Source: Pedobacter sp. (GTDB taxonomy: Bacteria; Bacteroidota; Bacteroidia; Sphingobacteriales; Sphingobacteriaceae). Taken from it: a stretch of DNA of 63,086 nt. The stretch covers positions 1 to 63,086 of the forward strand of contig JANXVH010000043.1 in assembly GCA_025351765.1 (NCBI GenBank), in the 5' to 3' direction. The notes under the pieces were generated by a model. It saw only the letters and a list, made by a program, of their open reading frames with translations. It did no database searches and was not told the origin of the DNA. Shown piece by piece: positions 17,306-27,200 of the stretch. Position 1 is the first letter of the stretch, and every line of letters starts with the position of its first letter. A program made the position numbers and the translations under genes.

Positions 17306-18091
17306 TTAAAGCGCGTAGGAAAACTTCTGTTGCAGCCAAGTAAAACAACGGTCCAGTAAAGAACCTACAAGCCCAATAATGATGATGGCAACCAGAATTT
17401 TAGCCGTGTTTCCTCCATTGAAACCTTCTTCCCAGACAAAATTACCAAGTCCGGTTCCGCCGGAAAGCATTTCACCAGCCACGATGACCATCCAGGCAAT
17501 ACCAATTGATAATCTTAGTCCGGTAATGATGTGCGGAAGGCTAAAAGGAACCAATATTTTACTTAGGTATTTCCAGGTTGAGAATCCAAAGGCTTTACTC
17601 ACATTCTTATGGTCCTGAGGAACATTGGATGCGCCGAAGGCGGCGTTGATCAGTGTAGGCCACAAGCAGCAGATGAAAATCATGAATACGCTGGCTTTTG
17701 GTGAGTCCTGGAAAATAGCCAGCCCTAGGGGAAACCATGCTAGTGGAGAAACCGGCTTCAGTATCTGTACCATCGGGTTCAGAATTCGCATGGCGATCTT
17801 GCTGCTGCCCATCACTAATCCGATGGGAACAGCAAATAAAGATCCCAATCCGAAACCAATAGCCACACGACCCAAAGAACTTAAAAGCTTGGTACCTATG
17901 CCTTTTTGATCAGAGTCATTTTGAAAAGGTTGCTTGATCACTTCTTTAAATACCACCCATGTAGATGATGGGTCGGGTATTTCGCCTTTGGTGAGTTTGG
18001 CAATCAATGCCCAAATGCCGCCCATAATAAATATACCTGCCAGAAAATATAGGACGGAAGAGGTTGTTTTGGCTGAAAGTAATTGCTTCAT
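17306..18091 (-). CDS. ABC transporter permease, NrtB/SsuC family
   Basis: The 261-residue inner-membrane protein has about six hydrophobic segments and the binding-protein-dependent transport signature with the EAA loop (NVSKAFGFSTWKYLSKILVP). It begins 11 bp after the binding-protein gene. It forms the membrane channel for the ATPase encoded next. Length and order match the permeases of nitrate/bicarbonate importers. Confidence 0.9.
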   Translation of the reverse strand: MKQLLSAKTTSSVLYFLAGIFIMGGIWALIAKLTKGEIPDPSSTWVVFKEVIKQPFQNDSDQKGIGTKLLSSLGRVAIGFGLGSLFAVPIGLVMGSSKIAMRILNPMVQILKPVSPLAWFPLGLAIFQDSPKASVFMIFICCLWPTLINAAFGASNVPQDHKNVSKAFGFSTWKYLSKILVPFSLPHIITGLRLSIGIAWMVIVAGEMLSGGTGLGNFVWEEGFNGGNTAKILVAIIIIGLVGSLLDRCFTWLQQKFSYAL

Positions 18092-18102
18092 AACGTTAGG
18101 AA

Positions 18103-19320
18103 TTATTTTTTAGCTCCGGCAATGTAGGCCGCAGGATTTTTTGGATCAAAAATTATGGTTTCCAGGTTGGTTTTAAATGGCTTCATATCTTCCTGCACCG
18201 GTACATTCATACTTTTCGCTACCTCGGTAAAGAGATCGGTCATGATGAGTTTTTTTGCTACAGCCTGATAATCCGGAGCGGTGCTGATCATACCAAAACG
18301 CATGTATTGGGCCATGAACCAAATACCATAAGCAAGTTTAGGCGTGTTGACAATGCCGTTGTTATAAAACAACATATAGTCGTCCTTATATTTCTGAACA
18401 CCTAGATCACAGCCGATATCAGTGGAACCGACCAGTCTGGCTTCGATCACCTGAGTCGGGGCATTTACATAATTGGGTTTACTTAGCAAGACAGCGGCCT
18501 TTTTGCGGTTGCCCATTACATCCAGCCATCTACAGGCATCAATAATGGCCTTCATCACATTTTTCAAGTCTTCCTTGTCGTTTTCTGCAAAGGCCTTATT
18601 GGCTACAAGAGCTTTTTCAGGATGATTTTTCCAAATGTCCTGACTGGAGATCTGCGTAAAGCCAATTCCTTGAGCAGCGGCAACGCCGTTCCATGGTTCA
18701 CCTACACTAAAACCCTCCATATTATCTACCTTCATATTGGCCACCATTTGCGGTGGAGGGATAGTGATGATACCAACAGATTTGGAGTTGACTCCGGCAG
18801 CGGCTAGCCAATTCCTCAGCCAGATATCGTGTGTACCTCCTGGAAAAGTCATTGCGAAAGTTACTTCCTTGCGGGCCTTTACCGATTTTATCGCTGCTGC
18901 AACATGTTTCATGTCCCTAAAGCCCACCAGTCCGCAGAAATCTTTTGATAGTGTAATAGCTTGTCCGTTGTTGTTCAGAACCATGGCGATCTTCATTTCC
19001 GACCCAGCTTTACCGCCAATCCCCGTATAAACAGAAAAAGGCATCGAAAACAGGCAGTGAGCAGCGTCAAGTTCTCCATTCAGGATTTTATCTCGGATCA
19101 CCGCCCAGGAAGCCTCTTTAGAAAGCTGTACGTCTACACCATATTTAGCAAAGAAGCCCATTTCCTTTGCAATAACCAATGGAGCACAATCTGTTAGGGG
19201 TATAAAACCCAATTTAACAACTCTTTTTCCGGGATTTGCGGCCGCAGCCCATAAACTTAAAAGGACACAAAATAAGCTTAATAAAATAGGCTTCTCGAAT
19301 TTTTTGATATAGTTATTCAT
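18103..19320 (-). CDS. ABC transporter substrate-binding protein, CmpA/NrtA family
   Basis: The 405-residue exported protein has a signal peptide (residues 1-28, LWAAAANPGKR). The family start is VVKLGFIPLTDCAPLVIAKE and later MGFFAKYGVDVQLSKEASWA. TFPGGTHDIWLRNWLAAAGV is also typical of the NrtA/CmpA group, which binds nitrate, nitrite or bicarbonate. It sits 25 bp downstream of the porin gene. Unlike many Bacteroidota homologues it lacks a clear twin-arginine or lipoprotein motif. The ligand cannot be fixed from sequence alone. Confidence 0.9.
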   Translation of the reverse strand: MNNYIKKFEKPILLSLFCVLLSLWAAAANPGKRVVKLGFIPLTDCAPLVIAKEMGFFAKYGVDVQLSKEASWAVIRDKILNGELDAAHCLFSMPFSVYTGIGGKAGSEMKIAMVLNNNGQAITLSKDFCGLVGFRDMKHVAAAIKSVKARKEVTFAMTFPGGTHDIWLRNWLAAAGVNSKSVGIITIPPPQMVANMKVDNMEGFSVGEPWNGVAAAQGIGFTQISSQDIWKNHPEKALVANKAFAENDKEDLKNVMKAIIDACRWLDVMGNRKKAAVLLSKPNYVNAPTQVIEARLVGSTDIGCDLGVQKYKDDYMLFYNNGIVNTPKLAYGIWFMAQYMRFGMISTAPDYQAVAKKLIMTDLFTEVAKSMNVPVQEDMKPFKTNLETIIFDPKNPAAYIAGAKK

Positions 19321-19345
19321 GTGAGTTCAATTGATGGTTTAATAA

Positions 19346-20953
19346 TTATTGTTTGATGGCTACAGGTTTGGCGTAGAAGAAGTCGGGACTAAATTTCAAC
19401 ATGAGGTAAGCCCATTTGGGTGTCTTGTCGAATGTGGCTGCTGTTACATCATTTACAGCCTGACCTTTTGCAAATGGCATATTGCCCGTGGCTTTCATCA
19501 TGGAATATCCCAGTTCGATATTGGTAAACTTATTCATGGTGTAGTTTAGCACCAAGTCTGCCTCCTTACCTAGATTTTTGCCTACAAGAGTTCCATCTGC
19601 CTTTTTCATCTCCTGATTCAGACTAAAAGCATGAAGATCAAGGCCAATTGCAAAGGTATTTGCGGTGTATTTGAGCTTTACATAAGGATTATTAAGTCCG
19701 CCTTTTGGGGAACCAGTACCAGCATAAAAGTAGTCCATATACCCCCAGAATTTATGTGGTGTGCCATAAAGAGGATCAAATGAATTGTTTTTACCCGAAA
19801 TAACATCAGCAGGCTTGGTGCCAGAAAGTACATCATAGCCTGGTGTGATACTAAATAGCCCTTTCTGATAGGTTGCGGCTACAGAATAATGAAACGCGTT
19901 CATCCTGTTACCATCCCGGTCATTACCGGATTGTTGATAGTAAGCAGCCTGTACCGCAATTTTACCAAAGCCGGATGCATTTCCAAAAGTTGGATTAAGC
20001 ATCAACCCATAGGTGTAGCGGCTGCGGGTGCCATAATCATAGGGGTCTGTTGGAGCACTGGGTACAAAACGACGACCATAAACATAACCGACAGCTGCGC
20101 TTCCTGCGGAATCCAATTTATATTTTCCAAAATTATCATTGAACAACAATGCCGAAACCTTTGTCTGCTTGAATTTTTTACTGATGTACAAGCTGGTAAA
20201 TGACTTGTAGTTTTGTGTAGCACCATTAGTACCTGCAGGATTGCTGTATACAGGGTTGCCTGTTTTTGAGCTATTATTGGCGGCACTACCTCCAGCAGCA
20301 AGGGGTACAAGACCAGCCGGAAGCGGAACCAATGTTCCTGAGCTATTTTTTACATAAGCAGGCAGATTGCCGGGTACATAATTAGTGTTGGTGACACCTG
20401 CCGCATCTGAATTTTGATTGTAAGCATAACCCAGATCAACTTGCCAGCCATGGTGCATCACTTTTAATAATGCCATGTCATGCTGACGAGCCTGTTGCAG
20501 CCAGTCCAAGTTACCTATCAATCGGGAATCATCATAGATGAGTTCCTGTCTACCGATTTTCAGGGAAAGCTGGTCTACTAATTTAAATTTGATATTGGTA
20601 TCTGCCTTGTTTGCGAGGGTAAGTTCTGCCCAGCCTTCGTGCAGCATAAAGCGATTGCCATCGGCTGTTGATATGGTTGATGCATCTGCTCCCCACACCC
20701 TTATATCCTGAACACTGACACCAAAAGTTAAGAGGTCCCATTTGTAGCCGAAATTCAGACGTGTGCGCTGTGAAGTAAAACTGGCTTTCTTGGCCCCTGA
20801 TAAGGTGAGATTACCATACCCATCACGAATTTCAGTACGAGTGCGCAGCTGGCCTGAAAGACTAAACTGAGCTTTTGTGATATTTGACTGGAAAATGCCT
20901 GAAAGTAAAAATACGGCAAATACTGGAAGTTTATAACGTACATTTTTATACAT
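19346..20953 (-). CDS. Outer-membrane porin, alginate-export (AlgE-like) family
   Basis: The 535-residue protein has a signal peptide ending in ITKAQ and alternating beta-strand sequence throughout. LSGQLRTRTEIRDGYG and SFTSQRTRLNFGYKWDLLTFGVSVQDIRVWG are typical of the alginate-export/porin family. It heads the operon with the NrtA/B/D-type importer, so it is most likely the outer-membrane entry route for the same anion rather than an alginate channel. The mRNA leader carries a strong hairpin at 20994-21025. Confidence 0.88.
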   Translation of the reverse strand: MYKNVRYKLPVFAVFLLSGIFQSNITKAQFSLSGQLRTRTEIRDGYGNLTLSGAKKASFTSQRTRLNFGYKWDLLTFGVSVQDIRVWGADASTISTADGNRFMLHEGWAELTLANKADTNIKFKLVDQLSLKIGRQELIYDDSRLIGNLDWLQQARQHDMALLKVMHHGWQVDLGYAYNQNSDAAGVTNTNYVPGNLPAYVKNSSGTLVPLPAGLVPLAAGGSAANNSSKTGNPVYSNPAGTNGATQNYKSFTSLYISKKFKQTKVSALLFNDNFGKYKLDSAGSAAVGYVYGRRFVPSAPTDPYDYGTRSRYTYGLMLNPTFGNASGFGKIAVQAAYYQQSGNDRDGNRMNAFHYSVAATYQKGLFSITPGYDVLSGTKPADVISGKNNSFDPLYGTPHKFWGYMDYFYAGTGSPKGGLNNPYVKLKYTANTFAIGLDLHAFSLNQEMKKADGTLVGKNLGKEADLVLNYTMNKFTNIELGYSMMKATGNMPFAKGQAVNDVTAATFDKTPKWAYLMLKFSPDFFYAKPVAIKQ

Positions 20954-20993
20954 TTGAAAAGGTTTTTTATTGTTAAAAGATGGAAAACTGTTT

Positions 20994-21025
20994 GCCTCAC
21001 TGGGAATCCGACCTCCCAGCGAGGC
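20994..21025 (-). promoter_or_regulatory. Structured mRNA leader of the porin-importer operon
   Basis: In the minus-strand transcript a 12-bp stem (GCCUCGCUGGGA with UCCCAGUGAGGC) closes an 8-nt loop GGUCGGAU, about 40 nt upstream of the porin ATG. One pair is G.U. On the plus strand the same position would be an A-C mismatch, so the structure is optimal only in the mRNA sense. After the stem there is no U-run in this direction, so it is not a simple terminator. It resembles a protein- or ligand-responsive leader. Confidence 0.65.
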
Positions 21026-21029
21026 TTTT

Positions 21030-21640
21030 TTTTTATAGGTTAAATTTTCGTCATAGGCAAATTGTGGTTTTTGATTGGTTCATTTGTTTACTGCGATAAA
21101 TATATCATTTTTAATAATAACATGCAATTTATTTCTAATAAATCTTCGATTATATGATTAAAATCATTAAAAATTAAATATTAATATTATTTAACTGTTG
21201 TTTTTTATGTTTTTTCAGATGTATTTTTACTATACTAAGATTTTTGTAATATTTTATTATAATTTTTATCAATATTTTTATGTTTTCAATGAAATTGATT
21301 GATTTTTACATGATATATGTCAATTTTTATCTATTAAAAATATAAAAATGTAATTAATTATGTCTTTATACAATAAATAAACACATTTTTTTATAAAATA
21401 TACTTTTACTTATCCATAGATTACGAATGTATTTTATTAAGAATGTAACTAAAATATCCTTGGCATATTTATTTTGAGTTAAATATGGATGTATTTAACA
21501 GGCGAAAAAAGAACGCTTTAGTTTTGGCAGAAATTCATAGCTCGTATGAGCCACCACTTGTAGCAACATGAAAGATTGAGCGATAAGTATAAGAGAACCT
21601 GTGTTACACCCGCAAAGCTTTAAAATTATTAGAGAATTTT
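21030..21640. other. Long AT-rich noncoding gap
   Basis: About 600 bp of very AT-rich sequence lies upstream of the importer operon. I see no convincing gene. A 28-codon frame at about 21485-21571 on the plus strand (MDVFNRRKKNALVLAEIHSS...) has gene-like residue composition and may be a remnant, but I cannot assign it. The promoter of the porin operon must lie near the left end of this gap. Confidence 0.6.
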
Positions 21641-21644
21641 AGCA

Positions 21645-21705
21645 AGTTGTTATAAAATGCCAAAAGCCCCTGTTTTAAAGGGGCTTTTGGCATTTTATAA
21701 CAACT
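21645..21705. terminator. 26-bp perfect hairpin, terminator-like
   Basis: Arms of 26 bp (21645-21670 and 21680-21705) are exact inverse complements around a 9-nt loop. The core pairs AAAAGCCCC with GGGGCTTTT. It starts 9 bp past the stop codon of the DUF4142 remnant and could terminate transcription from that side. The stem is longer than terminators usually are. Confidence 0.75.
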
Positions 21706-21713
21706 AAATATTT

Positions 21714-22037
21714 CTATTTAAGTCCTGCCTGTATATTGGTGATCATGTCTAAGTGTGCTTTTACAGTTGGTGCTGTTTTTGCTGCAAAGTTTTTCAATGC
21801 TGAATCCTTGCAATTCTGGGCGCCATCCTGCAATAGGCTAAGCATTTTTTGATGCCCTTCAACCATAGCGGCTACATAATTTTTATCAAAGTCCGCTCCT
21901 GTCTTGGATTTTAATTCTTCCATTTTCTTCAAGTGCTCATCATCAAGTCCAGCTGGCAATATGATGTTCTGCATCTTGGCAATAGCCATTAATTCCTCAT
22001 TGGCCTTACTATGGGCGGTTGTCGGTCGAAATGGATT
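21714..22037 (-). pseudogene. DUF4142 protein lacking its N-terminal half
   Basis: The open frame runs from just after a TAA at 22040-22038 to the stop at 21714. Its earliest ATG is at 21989. Family sequence starts before that ATG (AHSKANEELMAIAKM...) and continues ILPAGLDDEHLKKMEELKSK and VAAMVEGHQKMLSLLQDGAQ. DUF4142 proteins are exported, about 170-200 residues, with a signal peptide and an N-terminal helical half. Both are missing, and the break lies about 30 bp past the upstream VOC gene stop. A 91-residue cytoplasmic product from 21989 is possible but would lack half the domain. Confidence 0.75.
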
Positions 22038-22067
22038 TTAACCCACTTATTATGAAACTGTTATCCT

Positions 22068-22502
22068 TTACTTCGGTAAATCATAATTCACCATCCATTT
22101 GATGCCAAATTGATCTGTAAACATACCGAAATAAGAATTCCAAAAAGTAACTTCCAAAGGCATTGTTATCTTGCCACCTGCTGATAGGTTAGTAAAAAGT
22201 TTATCCGCTTCTTCTTTAGAATCTACGCCTAAAGCAACCGAAAAATTGTCTCCAACAGTTATACCAGATCCCATCCCAGGCATGGTATCACTCCCCATCA
22301 AAATCGTTTCTGCACTTATGGGCAAACTTACATGCATCACTCTATCTTTCATATCATCAGCAAATGGCGGCATTCCTTCTTGTGGAGGGATTTCGCCAAA
22401 TCTGCTTAACTGGCTAAATTCTTTGCCCAAGGCTGATTTATAAAAATCGAAAGCCACCTCGCAGTTTCCATCGAACATTAAATAAGCATTTACAGTTGCC
22501 AT
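22068..22502 (-). CDS. VOC family protein (PhnB/glyoxalase-like)
   Basis: This 144-residue protein starts TVNAYLMFDGNCEVAFDFYK and contains DRVMHVSLPI and FGIKWMVNY, the usual PhnB-type 3-demethylubiquinone-like VOC pattern. Such proteins form dimers with a metal-binding cleft. Most of this subgroup have no proven reaction. It is first of several small stress-type genes on the minus strand, but the 55-bp gap to the DinB gene leaves operon membership open. Confidence 0.88.
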   Translation of the reverse strand: MATVNAYLMFDGNCEVAFDFYKSALGKEFSQLSRFGEIPPQEGMPPFADDMKDRVMHVSLPISAETILMGSDTMPGMGSGITVGDNFSVALGVDSKEEADKLFTNLSAGGKITMPLEVTFWNSYFGMFTDQFGIKWMVNYDLPK

Positions 22503-22557
22503 AATCGTGTTTATTTTAAGGTTAAAATGATATAAATTAATTTGCTTTTTAACTATT

Positions 22558-23079
22558 CTAATAACTTATGCTCGGGTCTATATTATAACTCATTCCTTTT
22601 AAATCGAGCATTTTTCGCATCAAGCCTATTTGGCCAAAGAGATAGTCTTCCCTTCCAATGCACATACCAATAAAGTTCAGGATATTTTCTGGAATAAAAG
22701 GAACATTCATGCCAAATGAAAACGCCTTATCCAATTCTTCATCGGTTGCTGTTAACAGTTTTTCATATACTTTTGGTGATATGGATGCAAAACTTTCCTT
22801 TAGCGCTTCCAATGTGGGATAAGCAAGGTTTTCATCCAATGCCCTGCCTTCTGAAAACAAGTTCTCATAAGGATCTTTATCTTCTATACCCAACAATTTA
22901 CCGATCCAATAACGGCAGTTAACTATGTTACCCGTCATCCATACTATATGGTTGGTTTTATTGTCAATACGTTTCAATCCCATTTCCTCAGTAATACCGT
23001 CTAAAACATTTTTAAAACTTTGTGAATGCATCCGATATGCAGGAATGATGATAGCTAATTTTTTTGATGCTGTTTCCAT
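22558..23079 (-). CDS. DinB-like four-helix protein
   Basis: The 173-residue protein is mostly helical. SFKNVLDGITEEMGLKRI, NHIVWMTGNIVNCRYWIGKLLG and NFIGMCIGREDYLFGQIGLMRKM fit the DinB/YfiT metal-binding fold. The His in NHIVWMTGN is a plausible metal ligand, but the later ligand positions are less clear. Some DinB-fold proteins are thiol-dependent transferases. This one has no assigned activity. It lies 17 bp from the SRPBCC gene, so the two are likely co-transcribed. Confidence 0.75.
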   Translation of the reverse strand: METASKKLAIIIPAYRMHSQSFKNVLDGITEEMGLKRIDNKTNHIVWMTGNIVNCRYWIGKLLGIEDKDPYENLFSEGRALDENLAYPTLEALKESFASISPKVYEKLLTATDEELDKAFSFGMNVPFIPENILNFIGMCIGREDYLFGQIGLMRKMLDLKGMSYNIDPSISY

Positions 23080-23096
23080 TATATAATTTTTAAGGG

Positions 23097-23537
23097 TTAA
23101 TGATTAAGTTCAGAAAGTTGTTTAACCAAAGCTAATCCCTTTGGAAAAACATCATTGAAATAGCCTTCCATGTCTGCAGTGATATCCAAAATCACCTGCA
23201 ATTCGGTACAGATCTCTGTCTCCTTTTTTAAGTAATAAATTTCCTTTGCGCCTTGCCACAATGATTCGGTTTCTACGCAATCTTTTAATTCTTTTCGATG
23301 GGTAAAAACCATTTGCTCGTTTTCAGTAAGTTTTTCAATATAGGAACTCATACCTCGTCCATCTTTTCCTAAAAACTGAACGGTGTTACCCTGCTTCATC
23401 TCGCCCTGATAATAGCTTCCCTCAGCAAACACGCTAGTCCATTTTTCGTAACTTTTAGGACTCCAAAGTACGTTCCATATTTTTTCTCTATCTGAATCAA
23501 TAAAAATGGAAAAAGATATAGTCTTAAGATTTTTCAT
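23097..23537 (-). CDS. SRPBCC (AHSA1/START-like) domain protein
   Basis: The 146-residue protein starts KTISFSIFIDSDREKIWNVL and has WSPKSYEKWTSVFAEGSYYQGEMKQGNTVQFL, the standard SRPBCC lipid- or ligand-binding fold. The ligand is unknown. It belongs to the VOC-DinB-SRPBCC run of genes. The Crp/Fnr gene lies 71 bp upstream and may regulate them. Confidence 0.85.
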   Translation of the reverse strand: MKNLKTISFSIFIDSDREKIWNVLWSPKSYEKWTSVFAEGSYYQGEMKQGNTVQFLGKDGRGMSSYIEKLTENEQMVFTHRKELKDCVETESLWQGAKEIYYLKKETEICTELQVILDITADMEGYFNDVFPKGLALVKQLSELNH

Positions 23538-23608
23538 TGCTCACCTATTTTGATTAAGCTAAAGTAAAAATAGAAATACTAAAACCACTTTACATAGGTC
23601 AAGAAATA

Positions 23609-24187
23609 CTAGGAAGAAACCAGATCCTTACGGATGCGACTTAAAGAAGTATCTGCAATTCCTAAATAAGAAGCTATTTGCTTTAGTGGTGCTTGTTGGA
23701 TAATTTGGGGTCTATTTTCCATTAAATGCAGGTAACGGAAAGAGGCAGATTGGGTAATCATTTCTATAGACCGCTGCTGAGTTTGAAAAAGCTGCGCCGA
23801 CATCCACTCGCGTCCCCATTCCCTTACTGATTCCATGCTATGATATAAATGCTGAAAATCATTGAAATCAATTTTCCAAACTATCGCATCTGTAACCGCC
23901 TGAATGTTTTGCACCGACGGAATACGTTGAAACAAAGACGACACTTCATTTGCTATTTCATTTTCACAGATAAATTGCGTTGTAATCTCATTACCATTAA
24001 AATCATTTACGTAGAAACGTATTAAGCCTGCTTCTACCAAGAAATAAGCATTAGCCATCTTCCCTTCTTCCAATAAAAAATCATTTTTCTGCAAAACAAT
24101 TTTTGTATGTAGTGAAATAATTTCCTGCAAATTATCAGAGTTGATCAGAGGATGATTATAAAGGGTTTGAAAAAGGTTAGCTGTCAT
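23609..24187 (-). CDS. Crp/Fnr family transcriptional regulator
   Basis: The 192-residue protein has a cyclic-nucleotide-binding-type beta barrel (about 15-125: LLEEGKMANAYFLVEAGLIRFYV). A C-terminal helix-turn-helix follows (about 160-185: LKQIASYLGIADTSLSRIRKD). There are no Cys clusters for an iron-sulfur sensor. Members of this Bacteroidota group regulate stress and small-molecule responses, and the effector is unknown. The run of small stress-type genes downstream is a natural target. Confidence 0.9.
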   Translation of the reverse strand: MTANLFQTLYNHPLINSDNLQEIISLHTKIVLQKNDFLLEEGKMANAYFLVEAGLIRFYVNDFNGNEITTQFICENEIANEVSSLFQRIPSVQNIQAVTDAIVWKIDFNDFQHLYHSMESVREWGREWMSAQLFQTQQRSIEMITQSASFRYLHLMENRPQIIQQAPLKQIASYLGIADTSLSRIRKDLVSS

Positions 24188-24207
24188 AAATTTACCTATA
24201 ATTTTGC

Positions 24208-27200
24208 TTATTTAGACCTACTCAAAAAGCCAACCAAATCTATGATCTCAGCATTTGTTAAGGTTTCAAACAGTCCATTTGGCATCATGGATACCGGCAT
24301 TACTTCTCGCGACTGGATATTTGATTTGTTGATTACTGCTGCATCCTGCCCTACAATACGTAAAATGATCTGCCGGTCATTCTCTGAGCTGATGTTGCCA
24401 GAATACGTGCGCCCATCACGCGTGGTAACCACCACTAACTTGTAATCATCCTGTATCTCGCCGCTCGGGTCCAGCACATTAAACAATAAATAATCTACTT
24501 TAGCCCGGTTAGAACCAGTCAAGTTCGGCCCAATATTTCCACCATCGCCATACATTTTATGGCAGCTACCGCAGGTACGCATAAAAACGGTCTGCCCTTT
24601 TTTTAAGTTTGCTTTGTCTAGCGCAGCTGGATTGAGCAGATCACGATATTTTTTAAAAGCCAGTTCATTGGAAGGCAACTGATCTATTGGCCCCCAAATC
24701 TCCACAAAACCACTGCCCACTACACGCCTAAGCTGACGGGCTACACTGGCTGGTATATCTCTTTTTTCAATCGTTTTGTTCTTTATAGCCAGGGCCAGCA
24801 TCCACCCAGATCTGGATCGTGAGGCCAGTGTTTCAATGGCAGTTTGTTGGTCCTTTTCATTCAATTTTGGATAACGCGAAAGCAGCAGCTGTGCCAGTTT
24901 TTCACTGTCGTAACTCGCCATAGCGCGAATAGCATCGTTATGGAGTAAAGGATCAGCCAACAGTTCCGGTAGCTCGGCTACCAATTCCAGCCGTTGCTGT
25001 GCAGCCAATGTCGCTAAAGCCTTACGCCGGCCTTCTATCCCAGCATTTTTATCATGCAATGTACGGAAATAGGATGCCGCAGCTTCCGTATCGCCAAAAT
25101 ACTGCGCAATTTCCAGCGACAATTGCTTGTTTCTTTCACCAGACCGCTGTAATTTTTCATAGGCCGCTTTCCAGTTTAAAGGTGTTTTAAGATCTGCTCG
25201 TCCTTCAAGCCCATCTCTCATGCCAATCACCATAGCCGTATCAATATAATTTTGTTTGGCCATCCAGCTAACCAGCACATCCGTTGCATCCGCATCGATT
25301 GCCCTTCGGGCGATGAATTTACGTATCAGGCTTAACTTACTTTGAGCAGCCAGATTAAAGGAGCGCTCTGGTGATTTTGGCACCATAGGTTCAATGGCAT
25401 ACCAAAGCATTTTTGGTAAATTATGGTCATTTTCATCTTCTTCATGCTGCGATAAATTGGCTGCAAGAATCCATCTTTTCTCCAGGGGCAAGCGTTGCAT
25501 GGCCGAAGTTAAGTAGAGCCGGACAGGAGCAGATGTCTCAGTTTTAGCCATTACCCCCATCTTTTCTATTACCGCATCACTAGGTATACCATCTTCACAG
25601 AGCAATTGAACCGCCCAGCCCCGAATATATTGATCTTTATCATCCAGCGCAGAATTTAGCTGAGCAACTGAAAGACCATTGCATACGTATAGCGTCCAAA
25701 AAGCCCGTAAGCGATAATCGCTATTTGCACTCTTTAGGTAAATTTCTAAAAGTGCTTCCAATGTGCCCTTTTTGAGTTCCTTTTTGAAGGCTCTGTTTTG
25801 CAAGATGATTCTTGCACGCCTGGAATGCCAGTCGCTTTTACTGGTCTGGAATTCCACCAGCTGTTTATCGCTTAATTTATTCAAATCTGAATACCTGTTT
25901 TTAAAATTCTGCGACAAAGGTATCTTCGGCGATATCCTGAATATACGGCCTGTTTCTTTGTTCATTACCGATCCGCCACAAATATCAGCATCGTGCCAGT
26001 CCAGCACATACAAATCTCCATCAGGCCCAATAGAAGTACTAAAACCTACCCATTGCGCATTATTGGCCGCCATCAGGTCATCGCCATGAGCACCTGTGAA
26101 GCCAGAGCCCACGGGTTTTAAAACATCTGTTAGGATTGCATGTTCATGGATATTGGCCATAAAGATCCTACCTTTCTGATCTTCGGGAAAGGCATCACTT
26201 TGATAGATACTTGCCCCTCCATGTGCAGAACGGTGACTATGGTCTGCAATGGTCTTTATGTCTGTATAGGTATACGGATTAAAATGTTGTCCACCCTGCC
26301 GGTGATAAATACCACCTGGTATCACATACCATAGATGGGGAATCACACAAGCCGTAATAAAGATCTGCCCCTTGGCATCATAATCGATCCCCCAAGGGTT
26401 GCTAAACCCATGCGCAACTACTTCAAATTTATCTTTTAAAGGATGGTAGCGCCATACGCCGCCATTAATGTCTACACCATTACCCTTCAAAATTTCATTG
26501 TCGGGAAAGGGATCCTGGTGACCATAAAGCTTACCTTTACCCACAGGTTTGCGGATGCGCGAAGGGGTAGCGAAACCCTGACAACCATACAGCCAACCAT
26601 CCGGCCCCCAGTGAAAGCTGTTGAGCGTTTCATGCCGGTCGCGGATTCCCCAACCCGTTAGTCGCACTTCAATATCCTTCATATCCGCCTTATCATCATG
26701 GTTACGATCGGGAACAAACAATAAATTAGGTGGGGCACCAATAAATACTCCATCAAAACCAACTGCCATGGCAGAGGGAAAAGGAATTCCTTCTGCAAAC
26801 ACCTTTTTGGTATCAGCCTTACCGTCGTGGTCAGTATCTTCCAGGATCAGGATACGACTATTTCCATCATTGGAAAACCCGGACGAGCGCGATTCATAAT
26901 CTCTATTCTCTGCCACCCAAAGCCTTCCTTTGTCATCCCAACAAAAAGCCATTGGTTGTGTAACCATAGGTTCTCCGGCGTAAACATTAGCCATAAACCC
27001 CTCTTTTAAGGTCATTGCCTTCACCGCTTCTTCAGGGCTTAAAAATTTGGCATCTCTTCCTTCCTGTTTGGCAACTGCCCACATGTCTACACTGGCCCAA
27101 TTGGGATCTTTACCCGCAAATTTAGCCCAGGTATTGTTCATTTCGATATCGTTAAAGGCACCAGTATAGACCACCAATTGATGTCTAACTACTTCTGTTT

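Noticed and set aside
19346..20953. Alginate secretion function for the AlgE-like barrel
   Set aside because: No alginate synthesis genes are present, and the operon partners are an anion importer, so a porin role fits better.
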